Shown here piece by piece: positions 44,616 through 52,919 of a DNA stretch of 64,000 bases. The notes beneath the pieces were generated by a model, which had not been told where the DNA came from, did no database searches, and saw only the letters and a program-made list of their open reading frames with translations. The translations under genes and the position numbers were made by a program. Numbering within the stretch: the first letter of the stretch is position 1; every line of letters starts with the position of its first letter. The DNA is taken from the NCBI GenBank assembly GCA_018711625.1, contig DVID01000014.1:1-64000 (forward strand), in the 5' to 3' direction. The DNA comes from Candidatus Limicola stercorigallinarum (GTDB taxonomy: Bacteria > Actinomycetota > Coriobacteriia > Coriobacteriales > Coriobacteriaceae).

Positions 44616-45109
44616 CAACAGAACCCATCGATTCCGAGATTATCGCCAACGACATGGTTGACGAGGCTATCGTTGCCGAAGACGAGCTTGATGAGGCTCG
44701 CAACAAAAGCTTTGCCACGCGTGACGACCGCCAGGCGGCTTCGCTTTCCACCTCGGGCGTGGCGGCCGAGACGGTGGCCCGCGCTGCCGCCCAGGCTGCA
44801 TACGATAAGAAGGCCGAGGACATTTGCGTTCTTGACCTGACGCAGCTCTCCGACGTCTGCGATTACTTTGTAATTGCGACGGGTGCCAACGCCCGCCTTG
44901 CCGACACTATTGTGGACGAGGTGGAGGAGAAGGTTGCCAAGAGTTGCGGCGAGCATCCGTTCTCCATTGAGGGGCGCGACGAACGCTCTTGGATCCTTAT
45001 GGACTACGGCTCGGTGATTGTGCACGTATTCAAACCCGAGGCGCGCGATTACTACCGCCTCGAGAAGCTCTGGGGCGACGCCCCCAAGCTTGACCTTGAG
45101 CTTGTGTAA
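44612..45109 (+). CDS. rsfS: Ribosome silencing factor RsfS
   Basis: Binds L14 and blocks subunit joining when nutrients run low. The RsfS core occupies residues 50-165 (AAYDKKAEDICVLDLTQLSDVCDYFVIATGANARLADTIVDEVEEKV, WILMDYGSVIVHVFKPEARDYYRLEKLWGDA). It carries an extra 50-residue acidic N-terminal region not present in typical 110-120-aa homologues. The ATGA overlap with yqeK fixes this start unless an internal ATG is used. Last gene before a terminator. Confidence 0.93.
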   Translation: MTTEPIDSEIIANDMVDEAIVAEDELDEARNKSFATRDDRQAASLSTSGVAAETVARAAAQAAYDKKAEDICVLDLTQLSDVCDYFVIATGANARLADTIVDEVEEKVAKSCGEHPFSIEGRDERSWILMDYGSVIVHVFKPEARDYYRLEKLWGDAPKLDLELV

Positions 45110-45121
45110 TACGGCGTTTTC

Positions 45122-45160
45122 ACGATCCGTCTGCTCTTAGGAGCCGGCGGATCGTTTGTT
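45122..45160 (+). terminator. Intrinsic terminator after rsfS
   Basis: ACGATCCG (45122-45129) pairs with CGGATCGT (45148-45155), continued inward by GCTC/GAGC with one mismatch and a TTAG loop, followed by TTGTTATCTT. It ends the obgE-nadD-yqeK-rsfS transcript. Confidence 0.75.
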
Positions 45161-45276
45161 ATCTTCGGGGTGTTCTTCAGGAGTCGGTGTTCTTGTCGGG
45201 AGAAGGCTGGTGACAAGGATGAAGAAACTTCTTGATAATCCCTTGGTACCGCTCATGCAGCCATAGCTGTCGAAGG

Positions 45277-45309
45277 GATGCCCGCCTGCTCGTTATAGCG
45301 GCGGGCATC
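45277..45309 (-). terminator. Hairpin directly after dinB
   Basis: GATGCCCGCC (45277-45286) and GGCGGGCATC (45300-45309) form a perfect 10-bp stem with a 13-base loop that begins at the base next to the dinB stop codon. Read on the minus strand it is followed by CCCTTCG, not a T-run, so termination may be Rho-assisted or the stem may protect the mRNA end. Confidence 0.55.
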
Positions 45310-46626
45310 TTACTCGCGTGGCTTGTTCTGGTTGAGGAACTTGTCCGGTCGCACAAGGGCGCCACCAAAGCGTGCAGCGCGGCCAAACGTGACCGCCTCG
45401 GCGCCAAAGCGTTCGCGCACGTTGTCCACCGCCACTGAAAGCTCGCGGCGGTCGCTTGCCATAGCGCCCCGCTCATCTACCTCACAGAAGAGGTCGGTTT
45501 GAATGCCGCCGGCTGTATCGAAGTCGCTCACGCCAATGCCGAGAAGCCGCGCGTGCATACCGGGGCTCCAGAGGGAAGTAAGTAGACTTTGCGCCACAGG
45601 TACGAAGAGGTTTTCGTCGTCGGTGGGGTGGGGGAGCTTGCGCTGCATGGTTTTACCCGAGCCATAGGCAAACTTGATTTTGATGGTTACGGTACGACCC
45701 ACAAGGCCTTTGCGCCTCAGACGCCGTCCCACCGATTCGCCCAAAAGCGCAAGGGCCGCAAGCGCATCATCGAGCTCAACGATGTCTTCGGCAAAGGTGC
45801 GCTCGTTGCTCACCGATTTAACGTCATCGGGTGCGTCAAAGGGTTTCACCACCGATTGCTCGCGTCCGGCAGCGCGGAGTTTTACCGCTTCTGCATTAAC
45901 TCCAAAGATGGTTGTCAGACGGGCAAGCGGGGCCTGTGCCAACTGACCCAGTGTATGGATGCCGGCATGCTTGAGGGCGCGCTCGGCAGAAGCGCCAATG
46001 CCCGACATGGCCCGCACCGGCAGAGGAGCCAAGAAGCGCTCCTCGCATCCAGGAAAGACCACCGTGAGGCCCCGCGGTTTGTCACGCTCGCTGGCGATTT
46101 TTGCAACCGTTTTGTTGCAGCCGAGGCCAATGGAACAGGTAACTCCCAGAGCAGCCACCCGTTCCTGGATGCGGCGTGCGATGGTTACGGGGTCTTCCGA
46201 CGAGTAGCGGCCCGGTGTGACGTCAAAGAACGCCTCGTCGATAGAGACGCGATCAACAAAGGGTGTCTCAGATTCAAGGATAGCCATGACCTCTGCGCTC
46301 ACGGCGCGGTACCTATCAAAGTGGCCACGCGTCCAAATGGCGTGAGGACAGAGACGATGCGCCTGTGCGGATGACATGGCGGAATGCACGCCATAGGGAC
46401 GCGCTTCATAAGAGGCAGTGGAGACCACCCCGCGCTCTTCGGGAAGGCCGCCTACAATCACCGGCTTGCCGCGCCATTCGGGATGGTCAAGCTGCTCCAC
46501 GCTTGCGAAGAACGCATCAAGATCCATAAGCCCAATGGCAGGACCCTCCCAATGCGTAAAATCTGCAAAGGAAGGCATACCGCCTGCGTCAGGCACCTGA
46601 TGGTCTGTGTGCGTCAGTTCGTTCAT
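45310..46626 (-). CDS. dinB: DNA polymerase IV (Y-family translesion polymerase)
   Basis: Error-prone lesion-bypass polymerase (438 aa). Catalytic carboxylates sit in LMDLDAFFASVEQL (Asp35) and VSIDEAFFDVT (Asp-Glu). The palm, HhH region (LPVRAMSGIGASAERALKHAGIHTLGQLA) and little-finger domain are complete. The N-terminus has 30 extra residues relative to E. coli DinB. ATG at 46626 has no ribosome site, but a TATACT -10 ends only six bases before it, which would give a leaderless mRNA; an internal ATG at 46578 is the alternative. The C-terminus lacks a clear QLxLF clamp motif. Confidence 0.93.
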   Translation of the reverse strand: MNELTHTDHQVPDAGGMPSFADFTHWEGPAIGLMDLDAFFASVEQLDHPEWRGKPVIVGGLPEERGVVSTASYEARPYGVHSAMSSAQAHRLCPHAIWTRGHFDRYRAVSAEVMAILESETPFVDRVSIDEAFFDVTPGRYSSEDPVTIARRIQERVAALGVTCSIGLGCNKTVAKIASERDKPRGLTVVFPGCEERFLAPLPVRAMSGIGASAERALKHAGIHTLGQLAQAPLARLTTIFGVNAEAVKLRAAGREQSVVKPFDAPDDVKSVSNERTFAEDIVELDDALAALALLGESVGRRLRRKGLVGRTVTIKIKFAYGSGKTMQRKLPHPTDDENLFVPVAQSLLTSLWSPGMHARLLGIGVSDFDTAGGIQTDLFCEVDERGAMASDRRELSVAVDNVRERFGAEAVTFGRAARFGGALVRPDKFLNQNKPRE

Positions 46627-46868
46627 AAAACAAGTATAGCGGGGATAGAACGCATGAGCGATGCATTGCTAGGGGAGCTTTGATCAAAGCGTTGACGAGG
46701 ATGGATGGGGTGAAATGAACCCACTCCTATCCACCCTCATCCGACTAATCAATACTTTGTGATTTAGTGCAGTTTGTGTCTTGCCCTTAATCACACCGAG
46801 GTGGCAAAGTGCACCGGCCTTCCTTCTAGTTTCGTGCGAAGGTCGGTCCACTCGGAGGCCACCGTCTG

Positions 46869-47014
46869 AAAAAAAGTACGCCATTTCAGAACGCGATTCG
46901 CGTTTGGCCGAGTACACCGCCGCCCGCGCTTGGCAAAACCCCAGTTGGCGAGCCTCTCCAAGTCACGTCTTCCAGCAATAATTTGAAGTACGTTCTGAAA
47001 TGGCGTACTTTTTT
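46869..47014. repeat. Perfect 24-bp inverted repeat enclosing 97 bp (MITE-like or double terminator)
   Basis: The left arm (46870-46893, starting in a run of seven A) is the exact reverse complement of the right arm (46991-47014, ending in six T). Core of the arm: AGTACGCCATTTCAGAACG. The 97-bp interior has no reading frame of note and carries three TTGGC copies. CTG flanks both outer ends (46866-46868 and 47015-47017), as a 3-bp target duplication might. Each arm also looks like half of an intrinsic terminator for the strand that reads out of it. Confidence 0.75.
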
Positions 47015-47133
47015 CTGGAGGCGGGTGTGGACGGGGCCGTTCCATCCCGTCAAGCCGCAATTAATCGCAATCTTTTACTTTGTTCAGCGTTTTGCTGGCG
47101 CCCGTGTACCTCCCATGAAGAGCAACAAGCCAT

Positions 47134-47161
47134 TTGCATTTTATTCATTCGTGCGTAAAAT
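47134..47161 (+). promoter_or_regulatory. rpsP: rpsP promoter candidate P1
   Basis: TTGCAT (47134-47139), 16-bp spacer, TAAAAT (47156-47161). The -10 overlaps the left half of an inverted repeat GTGCGTAAA (47151-47159) / TTTACGCAC (47197-47205), which could be an operator or, in RNA, a leader stem. Confidence 0.5.
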
Positions 47162-47205
47162 ATGTTTTCGCCTGCGAATATACCGAAGAAGTGGCGTTTA
47201 CGCAC

Positions 47206-47234
47206 TTCACCTGCTCCATTCGTTGGCGTATCAT
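47206..47234 (+). promoter_or_regulatory. rpsP: rpsP promoter candidate P2
   Basis: TTCACC (47206-47211), 17-bp spacer, TATCAT (47229-47234), about 58 bp ahead of the rpsP TTG start. The leader between has GCAGCTGTCATGCTGC, able to form a small stem ahead of the ribosome site GGAGGAG (47279-47285). Confidence 0.5.
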
Positions 47235-47291
47235 AATCAATCGTTTGTTTGTAGTTGCAGCTGTCATGCTGCTTGGTTGGAGGAGTTTTCA

Positions 47292-47636
47292 TTGGCAGTC
47301 AAGATTCGCCTTGCTCGTCACGGTTCGCACAAGCGCCCGTACTATCGCGTTGTTGTCGCTAATTCCCGTTCGCCCCGCGATGGTCGCTTCATCGAGGAGG
47401 TCGGCCGCTACAACCCGCTGACCAACCCCAAGACGATCAACCTCGACCTTGAGAAGATCGCCGACTGGCAGGCTAAGGGCGCTCAGCCCACCGACGCCGT
47501 GCTCGCTCTGATCAAGGCCGCCCAGGAGGGCCCGAAGGCCGATACCCAGGTGAAGAAGTCCAAGAAGCAGCTCGCCAAAGAGGCTGAGGCCGCTAAGGCC
47601 GCCGCTGAGGCTGAGGCCGCTGGCGCTGAGGAGTAA
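47292..47636 (+). CDS. rpsP: 30S ribosomal protein S16
   Basis: Small-subunit assembly protein (114 aa). Signature [45 protein letters not shown], then a Lys/Ala/Glu-rich tail of about 35 residues. The frame is open upstream to 46983, but the TTG at 47292 lies seven bases after GGAGGAG and gives the family N-terminus. First gene of rpsP-khpA-rimM-trmD. Confidence 0.96.
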   Translation: MAVKIRLARHGSHKRPYYRVVVANSRSPRDGRFIEEVGRYNPLTNPKTINLDLEKIADWQAKGAQPTDAVLALIKAAQEGPKADTQVKKSKKQLAKEAEAAKAAAEAEAAGAEE

Positions 47637-47639
47637 CTC

Positions 47640-47924
47640 GTGCCCGAGGAGCTCACGGAGTCGTTCGAAGACGAAGCTATGCTCTCCGACAAGATTGCTG
47701 ATCTTGTCGAATATCTCGTCGTGAATCTTGTGGATGACCCGGATGCTGTGAGCCTTCAAGTCATTGATGGTGCCGACGCTTCCACTATTGAGGTTTCGGT
47801 AGCCGAGGGCGACGTGGCGAAAGTCATTGGTCGTCGTGGGCGCACCATCAAGGCCATCCGCACACTTGCTCGTGCCCTTGCGGCACGCCTCGACACGTCC
47901 GTCGAGGTTGAGGTGTTGGGCTAG
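47640..47924 (+). CDS. khpA: KH-domain RNA-binding protein KhpA
   Basis: Small RNA-binding protein (94 aa) that with KhpB/Jag influences division and elongation in streptococci. The KH fold is in residues 20-94 with the GxxG loop in VIGRRGRTIKAIRTLARALAARL. GTG at 47640 follows GAGGAG; an ATG at 47679 would give the more usual 80-aa form that starts near LSDKIADLVEYLVVNLVDDPD, so the first 13 acidic residues may not be real. Confidence 0.9.
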   Translation: MPEELTESFEDEAMLSDKIADLVEYLVVNLVDDPDAVSLQVIDGADASTIEVSVAEGDVAKVIGRRGRTIKAIRTLARALAARLDTSVEVEVLG

Positions 47925-47930
47925 GACGCC

Positions 47931-48455
47931 TTGACGAACGAATATCGCAACATAGCCCGTGTGGTTCGTCCACACGGAAAGAAAGGGGAGGTCGCCGTGG
48001 AAGCACTGCGGGGCCTTCCTTTTCTTGTGCGTGAAGGCATGCGGGTGGCGCTTACGCCCCCTGCGCGTTCGCGCGATCGTTTCATGTTGGTTGAGGAAGT
48101 TTCGGGTACAGGCGATACGAGGATTGTGCGTCTCTCGGGGCTTACGTCTATGACGGACGCCGAGGAGGCCGTGTCCTGCTATCTGCTGGTGCGCGAGGAT
48201 GACCTTGACCTCGATCCCTTGGTTGACTCGTTTGAGCATCTTGAAGGTCGTCTGGTGGTGGACGATCGCTTTGGTGAGCTGGGAACCATTCAAGACATCA
48301 TGCTCAACCCGGCAAACGATGTGTGGGTGGTCGATGGCGCTTCCTATGGCGAGGTGCTGATTCCTGTTATTGAACAGGTAGTGCAGGCCATTCCTCATGA
48401 TGGTCCCATTCCCGTGCACATCATGGATGGACTCATAGCTTCGCAGGAGGAATAG
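47931..48455 (+). CDS. rimM: Ribosome maturation factor RimM
   Basis: Assists 30S head assembly and 16S processing, binding S19 (174 aa). N-terminal RimM barrel IARVVRPHGKKGEVAVEAL and a C-terminal PRC barrel around LEGRLVVDDRFGELGTIQDIMLNPANDVWVVDGASYGEVLIPVI. TTG at 47931 is the only start that keeps the conserved N-terminus, with AGGAC nearby as a weak ribosome site, so coupling to khpA is probable. Confidence 0.94.
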   Translation: MTNEYRNIARVVRPHGKKGEVAVEALRGLPFLVREGMRVALTPPARSRDRFMLVEEVSGTGDTRIVRLSGLTSMTDAEEAVSCYLLVREDDLDLDPLVDSFEHLEGRLVVDDRFGELGTIQDIMLNPANDVWVVDGASYGEVLIPVIEQVVQAIPHDGPIPVHIMDGLIASQEE

Positions 48456-48456
48456 C

Positions 48457-49212
48457 GTGATGCTAAGCATCGAGGCGCTGACGGTGTTTCCTGAGATGTT
48501 TGAACCCGTCATGTCAACTTCTATCTTGGGGCGGGCCCGGAAAGCGGGCCTGTTCACGTTCCAGGCGCATAACTTGCGCGATTGGACGCACGACCGGCAT
48601 CGCACGGTAGACGATGAACCCTACGGTGGTGGCCAGGGCATGCTGATGAAGGTTGAGCCCATTTTTGAGGCGGTTGAAGACCTCGTTCAGCGCGGACCAA
48701 AGCCCCATATTGTCTTTTTTACGCCGTGCGGACGACGTTTTGACCAGGCCTGCGCTGAACGGCTTGCCAGCTGTGAGCGCATCCTCTTTGTGTGTGGTCG
48801 CTATGAGGGTATGGACGAGCGTGCCTATACGCTCGCCGACGAATGCCTCTCCATCGGTGACTATGTGCTTACCGGAGGAGAACTTCCGGCCATGGTGATC
48901 TCGGACGCGGTGATTCGCCTTTTGCCTGGTGCGCTGGGTGACGAGATGAGCAATAAGGATGAATCCTTTGGCGCAGGTGGGGGCCTGCTTGAGTATGAGC
49001 AGTACACGCGCCCTGCCTCATTCCGCTCGCTCGATGTACCCGAGGTTTTGCTCTCGGGCGATCACGCCAAGGTAGATGCGTGGCGGCGGCGCAATGCCCT
49101 TGAACGCACCTGTCGTTGGCGCCCGGATCTTATTGAGACGGCAAACCTTGACGATTCTGAGCGCGAGCAGGCGCAGGAGCTTATCGCGCGGTATCATGAA
49201 TCGGTTGGGTGA
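48457..49212 (+). CDS. trmD: tRNA (guanine-37-N1)-methyltransferase
   Basis: SPOUT-class enzyme that makes m1G37 and prevents frameshifting (251 aa). Motifs are IEALTVFPEMFEPVMSTSILGRA, VDDEPYGGGQGMLMKVEPI, VCGRYEGMDERAYTLADECLSIGDYVLTGGELPAMVISDAVIRLLPG (the knot) and EYEQYTRPASFR. GTG at 48457 and ATG at 48460 are both within reach of AGGAGG (48445-48450). The gene is not followed by rplS as usual; lepB and glyQS intervene. Confidence 0.96.
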   Translation: MMLSIEALTVFPEMFEPVMSTSILGRARKAGLFTFQAHNLRDWTHDRHRTVDDEPYGGGQGMLMKVEPIFEAVEDLVQRGPKPHIVFFTPCGRRFDQACAERLASCERILFVCGRYEGMDERAYTLADECLSIGDYVLTGGELPAMVISDAVIRLLPGALGDEMSNKDESFGAGGGLLEYEQYTRPASFRSLDVPEVLLSGDHAKVDAWRRRNALERTCRWRPDLIETANLDDSEREQAQELIARYHESVG

Positions 49213-49230
49213 ACATAGAAGGGAGCTACC

Positions 49231-49785
49231 GTGCAACAGCACTCTCCGCTACGCGGCATCATGGAATGGGTGTTCACCTTCATCATCGTCTTTGCTGCCT
49301 TTATGTTGGTACGGACGTTTGTGATGGAGCCCTATGTTGTTCCCACCGGTTCCATGGAGTCCACGATTGAGGTGGGCGACCAGATTTTTGGCCAGAAGGT
49401 CACGCTTGAACTGGGGATGGATGTTGCTCCGGGCGATATCGTCATCTTCCACAATCCCGATCCCCAGAGCGAGAACGACATCCTCGTGAAGCGCGTGATT
49501 GCCACCGCTGGCCAGACGGTTGATTTGGTGGACGGCGCTGTCGTGGTTGATGGCGAGCCGCTTGACGAATCGTATACCCAAGGCGAGTCTTGGCCGCTTG
49601 CGCAGCAAGCCGAGGGCGTGTCGCTTTCGTACCCCTATACGGTTCCCGAAGGGTGTATTTGGGTGATGGGCGATAACCGCGAGCATTCGGCCGATTCCCG
49701 TTACTTTGGTGCTGTCCCTCGCGAAGATCTTATTGCGGTTGGCTTCTTCCGCTACTGGCCTATCACCCGTATTGGAGCCCTGTAG
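49231..49785 (+). CDS. lepB: Signal peptidase I
   Basis: Membrane-anchored peptidase removing signal peptides from exported proteins (184 aa). One N-terminal membrane helix (12-30), then catalytic Ser41 in VVPTGSMESTIEVGD and Lys87 in VKRVIATAGQ, plus the box E GDNREHSADSRYFGAV. GTG at 49231 follows AAGGGAGC. Lies between trmD and glyQ. Confidence 0.95.
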   Translation: MQQHSPLRGIMEWVFTFIIVFAAFMLVRTFVMEPYVVPTGSMESTIEVGDQIFGQKVTLELGMDVAPGDIVIFHNPDPQSENDILVKRVIATAGQTVDLVDGAVVVDGEPLDESYTQGESWPLAQQAEGVSLSYPYTVPEGCIWVMGDNREHSADSRYFGAVPREDLIAVGFFRYWPITRIGAL

Positions 49786-49853
49786 AACCTGCGCGCTCAG
49801 CATTGAACGTGCATTGAATCTGTCCCATCGAACACGAGAAGGGGGATGCGAGC

Positions 49854-50759
49854 ATGAATAGTCAGGCTCTCACCTTCCAGGAGATTATTCTTGAGCTCCA
49901 GCGCTACTGGGGAGCTCAGGGATGCGTCATCATGCAGCCCTATGACTCTGAGGTTGGCGCCGGCACCTTTCATACGGCGACCACCCTGCGCTCGCTTGGC
50001 CCAAAGGCGTGGCGCACGTGCTATGCGCAGCCCTGCCGCCGTCCTGCCGACGGCCGTTATGGCGAGAACCCCAACCGCATGCAGCACTACTATCAGTTCC
50101 AGGTGCTCATCAAGCCCTCACCGGTGAACTCCCAGGATCTGTATCTCGATTCGCTCAAGGCCATTGGCATTGACCCGGCCGATCATGACATTCGCTTTGT
50201 TGAGGATGACTGGGAAAGCCCGACCCTGGGCGCCTGGGGGCTTGGCTGGGAGGTCTGGCTGAACGGCATGGAGGTTACGCAGTTCACCTACTTCCAGCAG
50301 GTAGGCGGCATTGAGGTTAATCCCGTTCCGGTAGAGATCACCTATGGTCTGGAGCGCCTTGCCATGTATGTTCAGGGTGTGGACTCGGTCTACGACCTTG
50401 TGTGGGCAAAGCTTCCCGATGGCTCTTGCGTCACCTATGGTGACGTGTTCCTGGAGAACGAGCGCGAATTCTCGGCATATAACTTTGAGGTTGCCAATGT
50501 GGAGATGATGCGCGAGAAGTTTGACGACTACGAGCGCGAATGCCACTCCTGCCTTGAGGCAAAGTTGCCGCTTCCGGCGTACGACTGCGTGATGAAGTGC
50601 AGCCATGCGTTCAATATTCTTGACGCGCGCGGTGCCCTTTCGGCCGTGGAGCGCGCCAACTACATTCTTCGTGTCCGTACGGTAGCAAAGGCGTGCTGCG
50701 AGGCCTATCTTGCCGAGGTTGCCGCACACGATGCTGCTCAGAATGAGGAGGTCGCCTAA
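49854..50759 (+). CDS. glyQ: Glycyl-tRNA synthetase alpha subunit
   Basis: Catalytic half of the bacterial alpha2-beta2 enzyme (301 aa). Family stretches are [74 protein letters not shown], and [44 protein letters not shown] at 49854 follows GAAGGGGG. No T-box is visible in the 68 bp before it, so glycine-dependent T-box control is not evident. glyS begins one base after its stop. Confidence 0.97.
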   Translation: MNSQALTFQEIILELQRYWGAQGCVIMQPYDSEVGAGTFHTATTLRSLGPKAWRTCYAQPCRRPADGRYGENPNRMQHYYQFQVLIKPSPVNSQDLYLDSLKAIGIDPADHDIRFVEDDWESPTLGAWGLGWEVWLNGMEVTQFTYFQQVGGIEVNPVPVEITYGLERLAMYVQGVDSVYDLVWAKLPDGSCVTYGDVFLENEREFSAYNFEVANVEMMREKFDDYERECHSCLEAKLPLPAYDCVMKCSHAFNILDARGALSAVERANYILRVRTVAKACCEAYLAEVAAHDAAQNEEVA

Positions 50760-50760
50760 G

Positions 50761-52854
50761 ATGACCGAATCCCGCACGTTTTTGTTTGAGATCGGCAGCG
50801 AGGAGATGCCCTCGGCGCCGCTTAATAATGCCGTCAAGCAGCTTCCGAAGCTTGTGGGTAACGCCCTGGACGCTTCGGGTCTTGCCCATGGTGAGCTTCG
50901 CGTAATCTCTTCGCCGCGTCGCCTTGCCGTGCTCGTGGAGAGCGTGAGTGAGGCCACCGAGGCTATCCACGAGGTCAAGCGCGGCCCTGCCGCAACTATT
51001 GCCTTTGATGCCGATGGCAACCCCACCAAGGCTGCTGAGGGCTTTGCTCGCAAGTGCGGCGTGAGCGCCCAGGAGCTCATCCGTCGCGAGGATACCGACG
51101 GCCGCGAGTACGTGTTTGCCGAGAAGAACATCCCTTCGGCTCCGGCGCTGCCGCTGCTCTCGAAGCTTTGTAAGGACACCATTACCCACCTTGAATGGCC
51201 CAACTATCGCAGCCAGCGCTGGGGATCCACGCGCGAGACGTTTGTGCGCCCCATTCGTTGGCTCTGCGTGCTGTTTGGCAGCGAGGTTGTACCTGTTGAG
51301 TACGCAGACGTCACTTCGAGCAACTTCACGCGCGGCCACCGTATTTTGGGGCCGGGCAACCATGTGGTTCCTGAGGCTGGTGCCTATGAGGAGGTGCTGG
51401 AGTCCATCGGTGTTCTCTCCGAGGAGCGGCGACGTGCTGTGATTACCGAGGGTATTCGAGCAATCGAGGCCGAACGCGGTGGTGCTCATGTTGATACGCC
51501 CAAGGGTGTTATGGATGAGGTTGTGAACCTCTGCGAGTATCCTACGGTGCTTGTGGGCAAGTTCGACGAAGAGTTCCTGGCTGTTCCGCACGAGATTATC
51601 TGCGAGTCCATGCTCTCTAACCAGCGGTATTTCCCCATCTACGACGCTGATGGCGCGCTTACGCGTGAGTTTGTGGTGGTGGGCAACGGCCGCCCCGAGT
51701 GCTCCGCGACTATCATCGACGGTAATGAGCGCGTTGTTCGCGCGCGCCTCTACGACGCCAAGTTCTTCTACGACGAAGACCTTAAGGTGCCGCTCGAGAC
51801 CTTCCGTGAGCGCTTGGCTCAGGTAGCCTTCCAGGAGAAGCTTGGTTCGGTCCTGCAGAAGTCCGAGCGCATCGAGGATCTTGCGCTTGCTATTGCCAGC
51901 GAGGCGCGCGTGGGTGCCGAGGCTGCTTCGGATGCGCAGCGTGCGGCCCATTTTGCAAAGGCAGACCTCGTCTCTTCCGCTGTTGTTGAGTTTACGAGCC
52001 AGCAGGGTGTGATGGGCGGCTACTATGCTCTTGCCGCTGGGGAGACGCCTGAGGTGGCTGCCGCCATCCGCGATCACTATCGTCCGCGCTTTGCAGGCGA
52101 CGACCTGCCCGAAGGTACGGCGGGCTGCATTGTTGCCGTGGCCGATAAGCTCGACACCATCTGTGGCATGTTTGCCATCAATGAGCCGCCTACGGGTTCC
52201 AAGGATCCGTTCGCGCTGCGTCGTTCTGCCATTGGCGTGTTGAATATCCTGCGCCATCGCTTGGGTTGCGGATACGAGGCGCTCGTAGATGCTGCGCTCG
52301 ACGCATATGCCGAGCAGGGGCTTGTCTTTGATAAGGCTGAAGTTGCCAGCGCTGTGTGCGCGTTCATCAAGGGACGCCTTGAGCAGATGGCTCGCGACGA
52401 GGGAATCTCAGCAGATACGGTTGCGGCTGTTTCTGCGGGCAGCGTTTCGAAGCCTGTTGACTACCTTGCGCTTGCGCATGCGCTTGAGGATGCTCGCGAT
52501 GACGATCCGGCGGCGTTTGAGAACCTTGCCACCGCCTACGCCCGTGCGGCGCACCTTGCCGATGCTTCCCTTGGCATCCAGGTGAACGAGGAGCTTATGG
52601 GCGAGGCCGAGCATAATCTTTTGCTTGCCACCGATGCTGCCCGTGATGTGGTTGAGCTCGCGCTTGGCAAAAAGGACTTCACGGCCCTGATTGCTGCGCT
52701 TGCTGCGTTGCGTGAGCCCATCGACCAGTTCTTTGAGGACGTTATGGTCATGGATGAGGATCAGGCCCTTCGTGAGAATCGCCTGCGCCTGCTCAATCGC
52801 TTCGAGGCTGTGTTTGCTGGCGTTGCAAACATTGGGGCGCTTGCGAAGAAGTAG
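50761..52854 (+). CDS. glyS: Glycyl-tRNA synthetase beta subunit
   Basis: tRNA-binding half of the heterotetrameric enzyme (697 aa). N-terminal TFLFEIGSEEMPSAPLNNAVKQL, then KRGPAATIAFDADGNPTKAAEGFARKCG, SMRW-like region (WGSTRETFVRPIRWLCVLFG), PHEIICESMLSNQRYFPIYD, the HD-like segment, and a C-terminal anticodon-binding domain ending FFEDVMVMDEDQALRENRLRLLNRF. The frame is open from 50710, but ATG at 50761 follows GAGGAGG. Confidence 0.97.
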   Translation: MTESRTFLFEIGSEEMPSAPLNNAVKQLPKLVGNALDASGLAHGELRVISSPRRLAVLVESVSEATEAIHEVKRGPAATIAFDADGNPTKAAEGFARKCGVSAQELIRREDTDGREYVFAEKNIPSAPALPLLSKLCKDTITHLEWPNYRSQRWGSTRETFVRPIRWLCVLFGSEVVPVEYADVTSSNFTRGHRILGPGNHVVPEAGAYEEVLESIGVLSEERRRAVITEGIRAIEAERGGAHVDTPKGVMDEVVNLCEYPTVLVGKFDEEFLAVPHEIICESMLSNQRYFPIYDADGALTREFVVVGNGRPECSATIIDGNERVVRARLYDAKFFYDEDLKVPLETFRERLAQVAFQEKLGSVLQKSERIEDLALAIASEARVGAEAASDAQRAAHFAKADLVSSAVVEFTSQQGVMGGYYALAAGETPEVAAAIRDHYRPRFAGDDLPEGTAGCIVAVADKLDTICGMFAINEPPTGSKDPFALRRSAIGVLNILRHRLGCGYEALVDAALDAYAEQGLVFDKAEVASAVCAFIKGRLEQMARDEGISADTVAAVSAGSVSKPVDYLALAHALEDARDDDPAAFENLATAYARAAHLADASLGIQVNEELMGEAEHNLLLATDAARDVVELALGKKDFTALIAALAALREPIDQFFEDVMVMDEDQALRENRLRLLNRFEAVFAGVANIGALAKK

Positions 52855-52919
52855 TGTGACCTGCAGCTGGAGAGATGCGCGGAGGTGCCGTGCAGGCGGC
52901 ATCTCCCCGAAATCTCTAC

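Larger units (their letters stand above)
46627..47291. other. 665-bp intergenic region between divergent dinB and rpsP
   Basis: I see no convincing gene in this stretch. From left to right it holds the dinB -10 (TATACT on the minus strand), an imperfect hairpin (46697-46738), a nested structure in which CCGAG (46796-46800) faces CTCGG (46851-46855) and CCGGCCTTC (46814-46822) faces GAAGGTCGG (46838-46846), the long inverted repeat 46869-47014, and two rpsP promoter candidates with a 9-bp inverted repeat. Base composition turns AT-richer after 47040. Confidence 0.6.

Noticed and set aside
45238..45279. T-box-like TTGGTACCGC with flanking ATCCCT/AGGGAT and a hairpin after it
   Set aside because: Only eight core bases match, the usual AGGGTGG context is missing, no stem I could be found, and the downstream gene (dinB) reads toward it, so nothing could be controlled.
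46627..47291. Search for a small protein gene in the longest spacer
   Set aside because: The only plus-strand frame of length is the upstream extension of rpsP, which crosses the inverted-repeat arm and lacks any start with a ribosome site.
50611..52257. 548-codon open frame on the minus strand
   Set aside because: Antisense to glyS, with no ribosome site or family resemblance; the plus strand is unambiguously glycyl-tRNA synthetase.
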